Source: Aquilonibacter sp963820185
GTDB lineage: Bacteria; Vulcanimicrobiota; Vulcanimicrobiia; Vulcanimicrobiales; Vulcanimicrobiaceae
NCBI GenBank assembly: GCA_963820185.1
Contig: CAWFYV010000003.1
Span: 425,066 to 489,065 of the forward strand
DNA: 64,000 bases
Direction: 5' to 3'
The translations under genes were made by a program, and so were the position numbers. Shown piece after piece: positions 1 through 7,643 of the stretch. Numbering within the stretch: position 1 is the first letter of the stretch; each line of letters starts with the position of its first letter. Below the pieces are notes generated by a model. That model was not told the DNA's origin and did not search any database. It worked only from the letters and a program-made list of their open reading frames with translations.

Positions 1-134
1 GCGCGCTGCAACGCTCCGACTAAAGCCGCAGCCCCGAGCGTTGTCGCGTCGAGGGATGCAAGCGCCCCGTTCAGCTTGCCGAACGGCGTGCGTGCGAGGG
101 AGAGGACGACGGTTTGCGATTCCATGGAAGCCAT
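1..134 (-). CDS. Acetyl-CoA acetyltransferase (thiolase), N-terminal fragment
   Basis: This is the first 44 codons of a thiolase; the rest lies beyond the left edge. Reading leftward from the ATG ending at 134, the protein begins MASMESQTVVLSLARTPFGK and continues with a segment rich in Gly, Ala and Leu. This matches the conserved thiolase N-terminus, in which a short beta strand leads into the RTPFGK motif. Thiolases condense or cleave acyl-CoA units. The catalytic cysteine and histidines would lie outside the window and cannot be checked. A second in-frame ATG at 125 is an alternative start. It is the last visible member of the minus-strand run that begins at 9430. Confidence 0.75.
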   Translation of the reverse strand, partial: MASMESQTVVLSLARTPFGKLNGALASLDATTLGAAALVGALQR

Positions 135-208
135 AACTCGTTCAGATTTCGGGAAGGGTGCAGCCTTTACTTCCCTTTTAAAGGTGCTCCGTCCGAGACT
201 CCCACGAG

Positions 209-1093
209 TTACGGCTGGTCCGAGGGGCAGATGACGATTCCGCCGGGATCGCAGTGCTCGCACTCTAGCTGCACCGTCACGTGCCCGATGCCGTACCGTT
301 CGCGCACCATGGTACGCAACCGTTCCAGAATCTGCGGACTCTGCAGCAGCTGGCCGGGATCGATCAAGAGATGCGCCGAGAGTGCGTGCGATCCGCTGCC
401 AATCGTCCAGACATGCAGATCGTGCACGCCCTCGATGCCGGCAAGCGTGCGGATCTGCGACTCGACGTCGGCTGAATCGACGCCGGGTGGCGCCGCTTCC
501 AGCAGCACGTCGCTCGCATCGCGCAAGACACCGGCTACACCAATCACGATGATGGCGGCGACAAAGAGCGAGAGCAGCGGATCGATCCACGCGGCGCCGG
601 TCAGCGCGATCACCACGCCGCCGATGATTACGGCGAAGGCGCCGAGCGCGTCGCCCGCGACGTGTGCCAGCACCGCGCGCAGGTTGTAATTGTCATGCTG
701 ATGCCGCGCAAGGCCAAACCCAATCGCGACGTTGACCACGAGCCCGACCGCGGCGACTCCGGTCATCAGGAATCCGTGTGGTTCGACCGGTGCGTGAAAG
801 CGCAGCATCGCCTGATACACGATCACGGCGGTGGCGCCCAAAAGTATCGCTCCATTGAGCAATGCGCCCAAGACCTCGAGACGACCATACCCAAATGTTT
901 TCCGGCGATTTGCTCGCCGTGTCGCGCCGGTTGCGGCGAGTAACGCAATCCCAAGCGCAAGGACGTCGATGCAGACGTGCACCGCATCGGTCGTGAGCGC
1001 TATGCTATGTGAGGCTGCGCCGCCCCAGAACTCAAACGCCGCCACCGCGGCCGAAAGGATCAGCGCAAGTGTTAGACGTGCACGCGAGGACAT
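209..1093 (-). CDS. Cation diffusion facilitator (CDF) metal exporter
   Basis: This is a 294-residue cation efflux protein of the CzcD/ZitB type, expected to export Zn, Cd or Co from the cytoplasm by proton antiport. About six hydrophobic segments span residues 7 to 190. The two HxxxD metal-site motifs are visible: His39/Asp43 in the second membrane segment and His144/Asp148 in the fifth, which is the pattern of zinc transporters. A cytoplasmic C-terminal domain follows and ends in a CEHCD stretch that could bind extra metal. The gene lies 9 bp downstream of the methyltransferase-like gene and 74 bp upstream of the thiolase. It has no evident link to polysaccharide synthesis; the metal specificity is inferred from the motif only. 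Confidence 0.9.
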   Translation of the reverse strand: MSSRARLTLALILSAAVAAFEFWGGAASHSIALTTDAVHVCIDVLALGIALLAATGATRRANRRKTFGYGRLEVLGALLNGAILLGATAVIVYQAMLRFHAPVEPHGFLMTGVAAVGLVVNVAIGFGLARHQHDNYNLRAVLAHVAGDALGAFAVIIGGVVIALTGAAWIDPLLSLFVAAIIVIGVAGVLRDASDVLLEAAPPGVDSADVESQIRTLAGIEGVHDLHVWTIGSGSHALSAHLLIDPGQLLQSPQILERLRTMVRERYGIGHVTVQLECEHCDPGGIVICPSDQP

Positions 1094-1102
1094 GACACGC
1101 CG

Positions 1103-1711
1103 TTAGGCTCGGAGCGTCTTGAGCACGAGCACGCCGAGCATTGCGCCGAAGGTGGCGAACGTGCGGCTTTCGGCTTCGCGTATCACGTTTGGATTCCAGC
1201 TTCCCTCACCGCCGGGCGCCGGCTGCGAGCGTGGCACGACCGGTGGTACCTGCTCGCAATACCGGTCGAACGCTTCGCCGAACTCAGCACGAAGAAACGC
1301 TTCTTCGTGCGGAACGATCGTTGCATACACCGCAGCCATCGCAGCGAGCGATCCGCCGACGAGCGCAACTTTTGCGCCGAAACTATTCTTGCCCGTATAG
1401 GCGACGGCGAATCCGAGCGCGGTGACGAAGTTGCCGACGTAGAGCGGATTGCGTACGTAGGCATAGGGCCCGGCGGTTATCAAGCGCGGCGCTTCGACAT
1501 GGTCGCCGCGTGTCGTTACGCCCGAGTAGCCAACTGCCCAGCAACGTATCAGTTCACCCGCGATCGCGACCGGAAGACCAAGCGCAACGCTCGTCGCGCT
1601 CGGTCGACCGAAAAGCGCGAGCATCGCGGCCGGAATCGCGAGCAGCAGGCCGCGATTCTTGAAGACGAGCGCTTGCAGATCGTCGTTGTTCGGTTCGTTC
1701 ATCGGATCCAT
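1103..1711 (-). CDS. Isoprenylcysteine carboxyl methyltransferase-like membrane protein
   Basis: This is a 202-residue integral membrane protein with four or five hydrophobic segments. The diagnostic stretch GPYAYVRNPLYVGN sits near residue 85, as in the ICMT/PEMT family of membrane methyltransferases that use S-adenosylmethionine. Bacterial members mostly have unknown substrates (lipids, isoprenoids or small molecules). The start at 1711 lies 6 bp after the stop of the rmd gene, so translation is probably coupled; a second ATG four codons in is possible. No substrate can be read from the sequence. Confidence 0.8.
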   Translation of the reverse strand: MDPMNEPNNDDLQALVFKNRGLLLAIPAAMLALFGRPSATSVALGLPVAIAGELIRCWAVGYSGVTTRGDHVEAPRLITAGPYAYVRNPLYVGNFVTALGFAVAYTGKNSFGAKVALVGGSLAAMAAVYATIVPHEEAFLRAEFGEAFDRYCEQVPPVVPRSQPAPGGEGSWNPNVIREAESRTFATFGAMLGVLVLKTLRA

Positions 1712-1717
1712 GCGCTC

Positions 1718-2642
1718 TTAGCTGTTGGCGGCAGCGTTGTAGATATCCCGTATCGATGTGGGGAAAGGAATGTTTGGCGTCCATCCCGTCGCCGCGTGCA
1801 ACTTCGACGGATCGCCGAGCGAAAGCGGTACATCCGATGGGCGCTGCCGCGCCGGATCGTCGCGGACCTCGACCGGCACGTGTGCTGCGATGATCAACTC
1901 GCGCAGTACGTCGCGAATTGAGCGGGCCGTGCCGCTGCAGACGTTGTACGCCTCGCCACTCGCACCGTCGCGGGCGAGTGCGATGTAGGCGCGTACGACG
2001 TCGCGCACGTCGAGAAAATCGCGTTTCGCATCGAGGTTGCCAACGTAGAGCTGCGGCGGCGCGCCGGCGGCGATCTTGCGCGAGCTGCTTGGCAAAGTTC
2101 GCAACGACGAACCGGTCGCTCTGTCCGGGACCGATGTGATTGAAGGCGCGCGCGATCACGACGTCAAGCCCGAGACTGCGCGCTTCCCCAAGCAACAGCA
2201 TCTCCGCCGCCGCTTTGCTCGCTGCGTACGGATTGGCCGGAGAGGGCGCGATCGATTCCGACAACGGATATGCCTGCGCGGGTTGCGCGCCGTAGACTTC
2301 GGCGGAGCTCGTGAAAAGCAGCCGCACGTTCGCCCCGGTGTCGCGCATGTGCTCCCGTATGGCTTGGGCGACGTTGGCCGTACCTCGTACGTTGGTCACA
2401 TACGTCGCCATGGGCGCGGCCAGCGACTCCGGAACGAACGTGACCGCTGCAAGGTGAAAGACGACCTGCGGTCGTCCGAGTTCAAGCGCTGCGCGCAACG
2501 ACGCGAGATCGAGCACGTCGACCGGCAGCGCGTCGATGTCGTGCGGCCCTCCGCACCCAAGCGTTTCATAACCCGCCTTCTGCAGCGCTTCGAGAAGATA
2601 TCGGCCGACGAACCCGGTTGCACCGGTGACAAGCGCGCGCAT
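1718..2642 (-). pseudogene. rmd: GDP-6-deoxy-D-mannose reductase, single-base frameshift
   Basis: This is an extended short-chain reductase that would reduce GDP-4-keto-6-deoxymannose, the product of the neighbouring dehydratase, to GDP-D-rhamnose. The N-terminal part (2642 down to about 2079) has the Rossmann motif GATGFVG, the SSAEVYG serine region and a YAASK catalytic Tyr/Lys motif. Near 2078 the frame breaks: with one base removed, reading continues as KIAAGAPPQLYVGNLDAKRD to the stop at 1718. The corrected protein is about 307 residues, the usual length for Rmd. A one-base insertion therefore separates two good halves. It lies 6 bp downstream of gmd. Whether the shift is real or a sequencing error cannot be told here. 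Confidence 0.82.
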
Positions 2643-2648
2643 GTTCGA

Positions 2649-4670
2649 CTAGTGCGTAGGCGTCGAGAGCCGGTCGAGATCCGCGCGCACCATCCGCTCG
2701 ACAAGCTCCTCGAAGCTCACTTGGGGCTCCCAGCCCAACACGCGCTTCGCCTTGGCCGGATCGCCGATCAAGAGATCGACTTCGGCCGGGCGTACGAAGC
2801 GTTCGTCGAGGACGACATACGGTTCATACGAGCCAAGCCCGGCCGATTCAAAGGCTATGCGTACGAAATCACGCACACTGTGCGTGCGGCCTGTAGCGAT
2901 GACGTAATCATCGGCGGTATCTTGTTGCAACATCAACCACATCGCGCGCACGTAGTCGCCTGCAAATCCCCAATCGCGCTGCGCATCGAGATTGCCTAGG
3001 CGCAGTTCCTTCGCCAAGCCTAGCTTGATGCGCGCGACGCCGTCGGTGATTTTGCGCGTGACAAACTCCTTGCCTCGCCGAGGCGAGTTATGGATCACGA
3101 GCTCGCCGACTCCCGCGTGGAAGCGTTGCGATTCAGTAGTAATATCGTAGAGCCATCCATCAAAGTGCGGTTCCTCGACCACGCGTTTAACCTCGGCAAG
3201 ATCCTTTCGCAGATGCGCACCCTTGCCACCGACGTTATTGGGCGAACGCAGATTCATCGAAAAGAACGGGCCCGGACGCTCTTGCGGTCCAACGTCGACG
3301 TTTAATGCGACTTCCTGCCGAAGAGCTTTGCGCGTCATCCACCACAGCCCCATAGCGAGCGTCGGGGAGTTCGTTTTGAAGTTCTTGTAGCGGTGCGTAG
3401 CGTTGCCGGCCTTCAGGCCGTCCGTCGCATTGTAGCCCTCGAGAAACGCGCGCCACACAGCCTCATCGCCGTTGAGGATTATACGAGGTACACGCTTGTA
3501 TCCGTCGCGCGTATAACACTCCTCTTGCAGCCATTCGAGGAATCGTGGGGCGCCGTTAAGAGCCAGCGCACCGACAACGGCACCTGCGCGAAAACCTGAG
3601 GTCGTCTTACTGTAGGTCGTGAACCCTAAGGTCTGGCGTTCCCAAACCTCGGTAAAGAATGTCCGTAGACGGGAATCAGCGTTGGTGAACTTCCCATCGA
3701 CGTGGCCGCCACGCTGCCTAGACGCCGAGCCGTCTCCCACGAATGCGCCGAGCATCCAAGCGAACTCGAGCCCAGGGTTGGTAAACGCGGGTGCTTCGGG
3801 CAACTCCGCGCGGCTTACGCGATCACCGGCCGTCACCTCTTTTGATGGGCACTCCCTGTCTTCCATGAACATCACGTGGTCGGCAGTAAGCGTCACGCTA
3901 CCGCAGCGCGCCTCGACACGCCGGACACCTTTGTTTTCGACGACGGGCCGATGGCGATACGCGGTTCCACCAAGAACCTTGACGAACCGCTCGCCGTCCC
4001 AAACTTGCACGTCTTCGATGTCGAATTGTTGGACGTTCGGTCCCTTCTCCCGCGCGTGCAAGAGGTCCCCAATCGGAAGTACATCGATCAGGTTGCCGCG
4101 TTTGACGATGATTGGTGTGCTGGCCGGAACAGACTCGTGATTGAAAAGTATTCCACTCACCGCAAAAATGTCGTATGACTCGCGATAGTTGACGGTGATC
4201 CAATGGCCGTACACCTTGGCAACGCCGTATGGGCTACGCGGGTAGAACGGCGTGCTCTCACGCTGCGGTGTCTCGACGACCTTCCCAAACATCTCCGAAC
4301 TCGACGCCTGGTAGAAGCGTATCGACGGATCGGCTGCGCGAACTGCCTCAAGCACGCGCGTGACGCCGAGCGCGGTGAATTCGCCGGTGAGCACGGGCTG
4401 CTGCCATGAGGTTGGCACGAATGACTGGGCGGCGAGGTTGTAGACTTCGTTCGGACGCACATCGCGCACAATTGAGGTTATCGAAGATTGATCGAGTAAG
4501 TCTCCCGAGACGAATTCGATCTCGTCGACGAGGTGCGCAATGCGCTCGTGCACGTCGGTCGACGTGCGGCGCGTCATGCCGACGACGCGATAGCCCTGTT
4601 CGAGGAGCAACTCGGCGAGGTACGAGCCATCCTGGCCGGTGATACCGGTAATGAGGGCAGTCTTCTTCAC
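2649..4670 (-). CDS. gmd: GDP-mannose 4,6-dehydratase containing an intein
   Basis: This 673-residue reading frame encodes a GDP-mannose 4,6-dehydratase split by an intein. The exteins (residues 1-179 and 529-673) join to give a normal 324-residue enzyme that makes GDP-4-keto-6-deoxy-D-mannose. Visible landmarks are the NAD-binding GITGQDGSYLAE near the N-terminus, SSSEMFG near 123-129, and the catalytic Tyr148/Lys152. The conserved segment FNHESPRRG is cut between Glu179 and Ser529. The start is a GTG at 4670, 6 bp after the PilZ gene. The product feeds Rmd next door, so the pair should make GDP-D-rhamnose, a sugar of A-band-like polysaccharides. Function depends on protein splicing. Confidence 0.93.
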   Translation of the reverse strand: MKKTALITGITGQDGSYLAELLLEQGYRVVGMTRRTSTDVHERIAHLVDEIEFVSGDLLDQSSITSIVRDVRPNEVYNLAAQSFVPTSWQQPVLTGEFTALGVTRVLEAVRAADPSIRFYQASSSEMFGKVVETPQRESTPFYPRSPYGVAKVYGHWITVNYRESYDIFAVSGILFNHESVPASTPIIVKRGNLIDVLPIGDLLHAREKGPNVQQFDIEDVQVWDGERFVKVLGGTAYRHRPVVENKGVRRVEARCGSVTLTADHVMFMEDRECPSKEVTAGDRVSRAELPEAPAFTNPGLEFAWMLGAFVGDGSASRQRGGHVDGKFTNADSRLRTFFTEVWERQTLGFTTYSKTTSGFRAGAVVGALALNGAPRFLEWLQEECYTRDGYKRVPRIILNGDEAVWRAFLEGYNATDGLKAGNATHRYKNFKTNSPTLAMGLWWMTRKALRQEVALNVDVGPQERPGPFFSMNLRSPNNVGGKGAHLRKDLAEVKRVVEEPHFDGWLYDITTESQRFHAGVGELVIHNSPRRGKEFVTRKITDGVARIKLGLAKELRLGNLDAQRDWGFAGDYVRAMWLMLQQDTADDYVIATGRTHSVRDFVRIAFESAGLGSYEPYVVLDERFVRPAEVDLLIGDPAKAKRVLGWEPQVSFEELVERMVRADLDRLSTPTH
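3087..4133 (-). mobile_element. Intein with LAGLIDADG homing endonuclease, inside gmd
   Basis: The insert covers residues 180-528 of the gmd frame (349 residues). It begins with Ser180 (SVPASTPIIVKRGN, splicing block A) and has a block B-like TLTADH with Thr262 and His265. It ends in block F/G, GWLYDITTES through GELVIHN, followed by Ser as the first residue of the C-extein. The middle carries the two LAGLIDADG-type helices, MLGAFVGDGS (Asp313) and FLEGYNATDG (Asp417), so the homing endonuclease appears intact. Ser at position 1, terminal His-Asn and Ser+1 fit a standard splicing mechanism. It sits at the most conserved point of the host enzyme, as is typical of inteins. Confidence 0.93.
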
Positions 4671-4676
4671 GAAGCC

Positions 4677-5351
4677 CTAGTTGAGAACTTGTATGCTCGT
4701 TCCCTGGTCGTCGAATACGAACCGCGTCTCGTAGATCTCGGCTCCCTCGGGCCCAACGACTTTCGATTGGATCGTCAGCCGGTGTACCAGTGCGTTGTTG
4801 TGGCGCACGACGCCCGAATAAAAGTATTGCACGAGTGGCGTGACGTTCTCTTGTAGCGGTGAAAGGCGACGCCGTTCGACCAGCATTCCCAGCAGCTTTT
4901 CCTGGAGTGCTAGCGGGAGCAGGCGGTTCGCATCGTCCGGCGTCATGCGAACGGTGACGAGCTCTTCTTGCGCCTTGCTCGCTTCAGCTACGGGCTTGTC
5001 GGTCGTATAACGGATGACCGCATCCCAATCGTCGGCCGAGATACCGGTAAAGCGCATGCCGTAGCGCCACACCGACTTGCCTTGATGCGAAACCGTGTCT
5101 TGCCAGACGGCCTTGGCGCGCATACGAATGACGCGCGTCTCGATGGTCGCACGTATTTCAAATTCATCGCGGCCGACCGGTTCCTGCGTAAGCACGCACA
5201 AACCGCCTCCGCTTATATCTAAGCCGATCGCCGGTTTCTGGGTGAGCCCGCCGTCCACAGATACCGTCGCCCGATACGGCTTCCGCTTTCGCGGATACTT
5301 GCGGCGGTTGGCATCCTTACCGGTAAACCAGCCGAGAAGGTCGCTGAACAC
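4677..5351 (-). CDS. PilZ-domain protein, possible c-di-GMP receptor
   Basis: The product is about 224 residues. An N-terminal basic stretch RRKYPRKRKPYRA followed by LDISGGGLCV gives both halves of the PilZ signature (RxxxR and D/NxSxxG), so it may bind cyclic di-GMP. The C-terminal half is beta-rich with no recognised domain. The start is uncertain. The open frame extends to 5507 inside the kamE gene, but its first 50 residues look like out-of-frame sequence. I place the start at the GTG ending at 5351, which has GAGG just upstream and lies 17 bp after the kamE stop. Its place just before gmd suggests control of polysaccharide synthesis by c-di-GMP, an inference from position. Confidence 0.77.
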   Translation of the reverse strand: MFSDLLGWFTGKDANRRKYPRKRKPYRATVSVDGGLTQKPAIGLDISGGGLCVLTQEPVGRDEFEIRATIETRVIRMRAKAVWQDTVSHQGKSVWRYGMRFTGISADDWDAVIRYTTDKPVAEASKAQEELVTVRMTPDDANRLLPLALQEKLLGMLVERRRLSPLQENVTPLVQYFYSGVVRHNNALVHRLTIQSKVVGPEGAEIYETRFVFDDQGTSIQVLN

Positions 5352-5368
5352 TGCCTCGGTCGTATTGG

Positions 5369-6079
5369 CTACCGCCCCAGGCGAACCATGCCGCCAAGCG
5401 TAGTGGCAACAAACGCGGCAACCTCGCTCGGGACGGTCCCTCGACCGAATCCAGCGTCGTAGCCAAGCTCGCTCGCCAGCAGATTTGTGACCCGTGGACC
5501 ACCGCAAATCAGGACGACGCGGTCGCGCAAACCTTCGGCTTCGAGCAGTTCCACGAGCTGGGTAAAATTCTTAAGATCGCTGCCCTTCTGCGTGACAACT
5601 TGCGAGGCTAAGAGTGCGTCCACCGCGTGTTCTTTGGCAAAGCGCACGAAATCGTCGACCGCTACCTGGCTACCGAGGTTAAAGGTCTCGAACATATGGT
5701 AACGCTCGAGTCCGTAGTCGCCCTTATAGCCCTTCATATTCAAGATTGCATCGATTCCCACGGTGTGCGCGTCCGTGCCGATACACGCGCCGGCGATTCG
5801 CACCTTGCGCCCAATGTGCTCGCGAACGTAGGCATCGATTTCGTCCATCGACATCGCGTGCGATTTCGCCGACGGCGCCTTGACCGCATCGGCGTCGATC
5901 GCTTGCGGCGTGCTCGCATAGACGACGAAGCTCGAGAATCCGCTCGCGATCGGCCTGCCGTCGACAACCTGGACGTCTACAAAGCCCATCTTGGCGACGA
6001 GCTGCCGCGCTGCTTCGTCGGCAGCTTCGCTCCATTCGAGCGGTAGTGTAAACGACAGTTGAACTTTGCCGTCGTTCAT
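5369..6079 (-). CDS. kamE: Lysine 5,6-aminomutase beta subunit (B12-binding)
   Basis: This is the smaller subunit (236 residues) of the adenosylcobalamin- and PLP-dependent enzyme that moves the terminal amino group of D-lysine or L-beta-lysine. The cobalamin motif DxHxxG is present as Asp103-Ala-His105-Thr-Val-Gly108. Eleven residues on is Lys116, matching the lysine that binds PLP in the characterised enzyme. The stretch DYGLERYHMFETFNLGSQV is typical of the family. The start at 6079 (MNDGKVQLSF) lies 16 bp after the kamD stop; an ATG at 6109 would overlap kamD. The pair would act in lysine fermentation or catabolism, yet no other gene of that pathway is seen nearby. Confidence 0.92.
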   Translation of the reverse strand: MNDGKVQLSFTLPLEWSEAADEAARQLVAKMGFVDVQVVDGRPIASGFSSFVVYASTPQAIDADAVKAPSAKSHAMSMDEIDAYVREHIGRKVRIAGACIGTDAHTVGIDAILNMKGYKGDYGLERYHMFETFNLGSQVAVDDFVRFAKEHAVDALLASQVVTQKGSDLKNFTQLVELLEAEGLRDRVVLICGGPRVTNLLASELGYDAGFGRGTVPSEVAAFVATTLGGMVRLGR

Positions 6080-6095
6080 CGTATCGCCGTATGGT

Positions 6096-7643
6096 TTAAC
6101 GAGCCGCATACGACAATGCTTCCTCGAACGGGTTCCAGTAGTCTGCCGCGCGGGCAAAGACACCCTCAAAGCCGCGGCCACCGTCGGGAGGGCGCGATAC
6201 GTCGGCAAAAACCGACGCTTCGATGGCGTGCATGAGCCCGAGATCCGCGACGCGCTCGAGCAGACTTGTGCAATCGGCGAGGACCGACTGCGCGCGACGC
6301 TCCACGATGCCGTTCGGCTTGAACGTGATCTCGTCGCCAAAATGGCGCGCCGTGTTCATGACGTAGCGTGCATTGTCGAGTGCGAGCGCGCGATCACCGA
6401 GGAAGGGTGTATGAATCGCTTCGGTGAGCATGCCGCACAAGTGAATCGTCTGGTGCGTCATCACCGAGGTGAGGTTGAACATCGCGTCGATCAGGTGCCC
6501 TTTGAAGATGTCGCCGGTCATGTGCTTGGTGGGCGGCATATACTTGAGCGGTGCATCGCGGAAGATTTGACGCGCAAGTTGCGCCTGCGCGACCTGGTAC
6601 AAGAAGCCGTCTTCGAGTTCGGGATCGATCTCGTAGGCATCGCCAAGGCCGATCTGACGATCCGGCATCCCGGCTCGATGCGCGAATTCCTCGTTGATGA
6701 ATTGCGACGCGAGGACCGCCGGCGCTTGTGCGACCGCATCGGCCGTTGTCAGATAGTTGTCTTCTCCGGTATTGATGATGATGCCCGAGTGCGCGTTGAG
6801 CATCCGGCTGAAGTGCTGGTCGATAAACGTACGCTTCATGTTGATGTCGCGAAAGAGAATGCCATACATCGAATCGTTGAGCAGCATGTCGAGCCGCTCG
6901 AGCGCTGCCATCGTCGCGATCTCGGGCATGCACAGGCCGCTCGCATAGTTCGTGAGCATCACATAACGACCAAGTCGCTCGGAAACTTCATCGAGCGCCT
7001 CGCGCATAAGGCGGAAGTTCTCTTGCGTCGCGTACGTCCCACCGAAGCCTTCGGTCGTCGGACCGTAGGGCACGAAATCGAGCAACGACTGTCCGGTCGA
7101 GCGAATGACGGCAATGATCTGCGCGCCGGCCTCGGCCGCGGCGACTGCAGCGGTGCGATCCTCGTAAATATTCCCGCTCGCAACGATGACGTAGAGCCAC
7201 GGTGGCGGGAGCTGCGGTAACTCCGCAAGGCGCGTATCGCGTTCGGAGCGGTTCGCGCGCACACGCGCGAGCGCTACGTCAACGAATGGGGCTAACGCAC
7301 CGCGCGCGGCGTCGCCCGGCGTCGACGAAAACTGCGCAAGCGACAAACGCGCGGCGGCGATCTCGTCACCGAGAGCGCGCGGCGCGCGCCCGGTCTCCGC
7401 GAGCGCCTTTCCAAACGCCAGCGCAACGCCACGCGCACGCTCGTCCGCGCTTAAGGCATCGACGATCATATTCGGGACGGGAATCTCATCGGGGCCCACG
7501 CCGTCGACACCGAGCAGGCGCAACACCGAACGCTCCACCGCGACGGTTGAGTGCGCAGCAATGAAATCGCTGACCGGCGCGGCAATCGTGGCAGCAAGCT
7601 CCCGGCAGCGATCGACGAGGGCCGAATCGATCTGCAGATTCAT
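6096..7643 (-). CDS. kamD: Lysine 5,6-aminomutase alpha subunit
   Basis: The 515-residue product matches the large catalytic subunit of lysine 5,6-aminomutase, a TIM-barrel protein that pairs with KamE. Recognisable stretches are the start MNLQIDSALVDRCREL, SGNIYEDRTAA, DFVPYGPTTEGFGGT and PPTKHMTGD. The length is close to known KamD proteins. The ATG at 7643 overlaps the TGA of the upstream O-antigen ligase gene (ATGA), so the two are translationally coupled. This is an unusual genetic setting: the usual partners kamA, kdd, kce and kal are absent from this window. Identification is by family pattern; the substrate stereochemistry is not determined. Confidence 0.9.
   Translation of the reverse strand: MNLQIDSALVDRCRELAATIAAPVSDFIAAHSTVAVERSVLRLLGVDGVGPDEIPVPNMIVDALSADERARGVALAFGKALAETGRAPRALGDEIAAARLSLAQFSSTPGDAARGALAPFVDVALARVRANRSERDTRLAELPQLPPPWLYVIVASGNIYEDRTAAVAAAEAGAQIIAVIRSTGQSLLDFVPYGPTTEGFGGTYATQENFRLMREALDEVSERLGRYVMLTNYASGLCMPEIATMAALERLDMLLNDSMYGILFRDINMKRTFIDQHFSRMLNAHSGIIINTGEDNYLTTADAVAQAPAVLASQFINEEFAHRAGMPDRQIGLGDAYEIDPELEDGFLYQVAQAQLARQIFRDAPLKYMPPTKHMTGDIFKGHLIDAMFNLTSVMTHQTIHLCGMLTEAIHTPFLGDRALALDNARYVMNTARHFGDEITFKPNGIVERRAQSVLADCTSLLERVADLGLMHAIEASVFADVSRPPDGGRGFEGVFARAADYWNPFEEALSYAAR

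Noticed and set aside
2649..4670. Fusion of GDP-mannose dehydratase with an unrelated enzyme
   Set aside because: The insert has intein splice motifs at both ends and the flanks rejoin to a normal dehydratase.
6066..7220. Long plus-strand reading frame opposite kamD
   Set aside because: It mirrors the codon pattern of kamD, has no recognisable domain and lies fully inside a well-supported gene.
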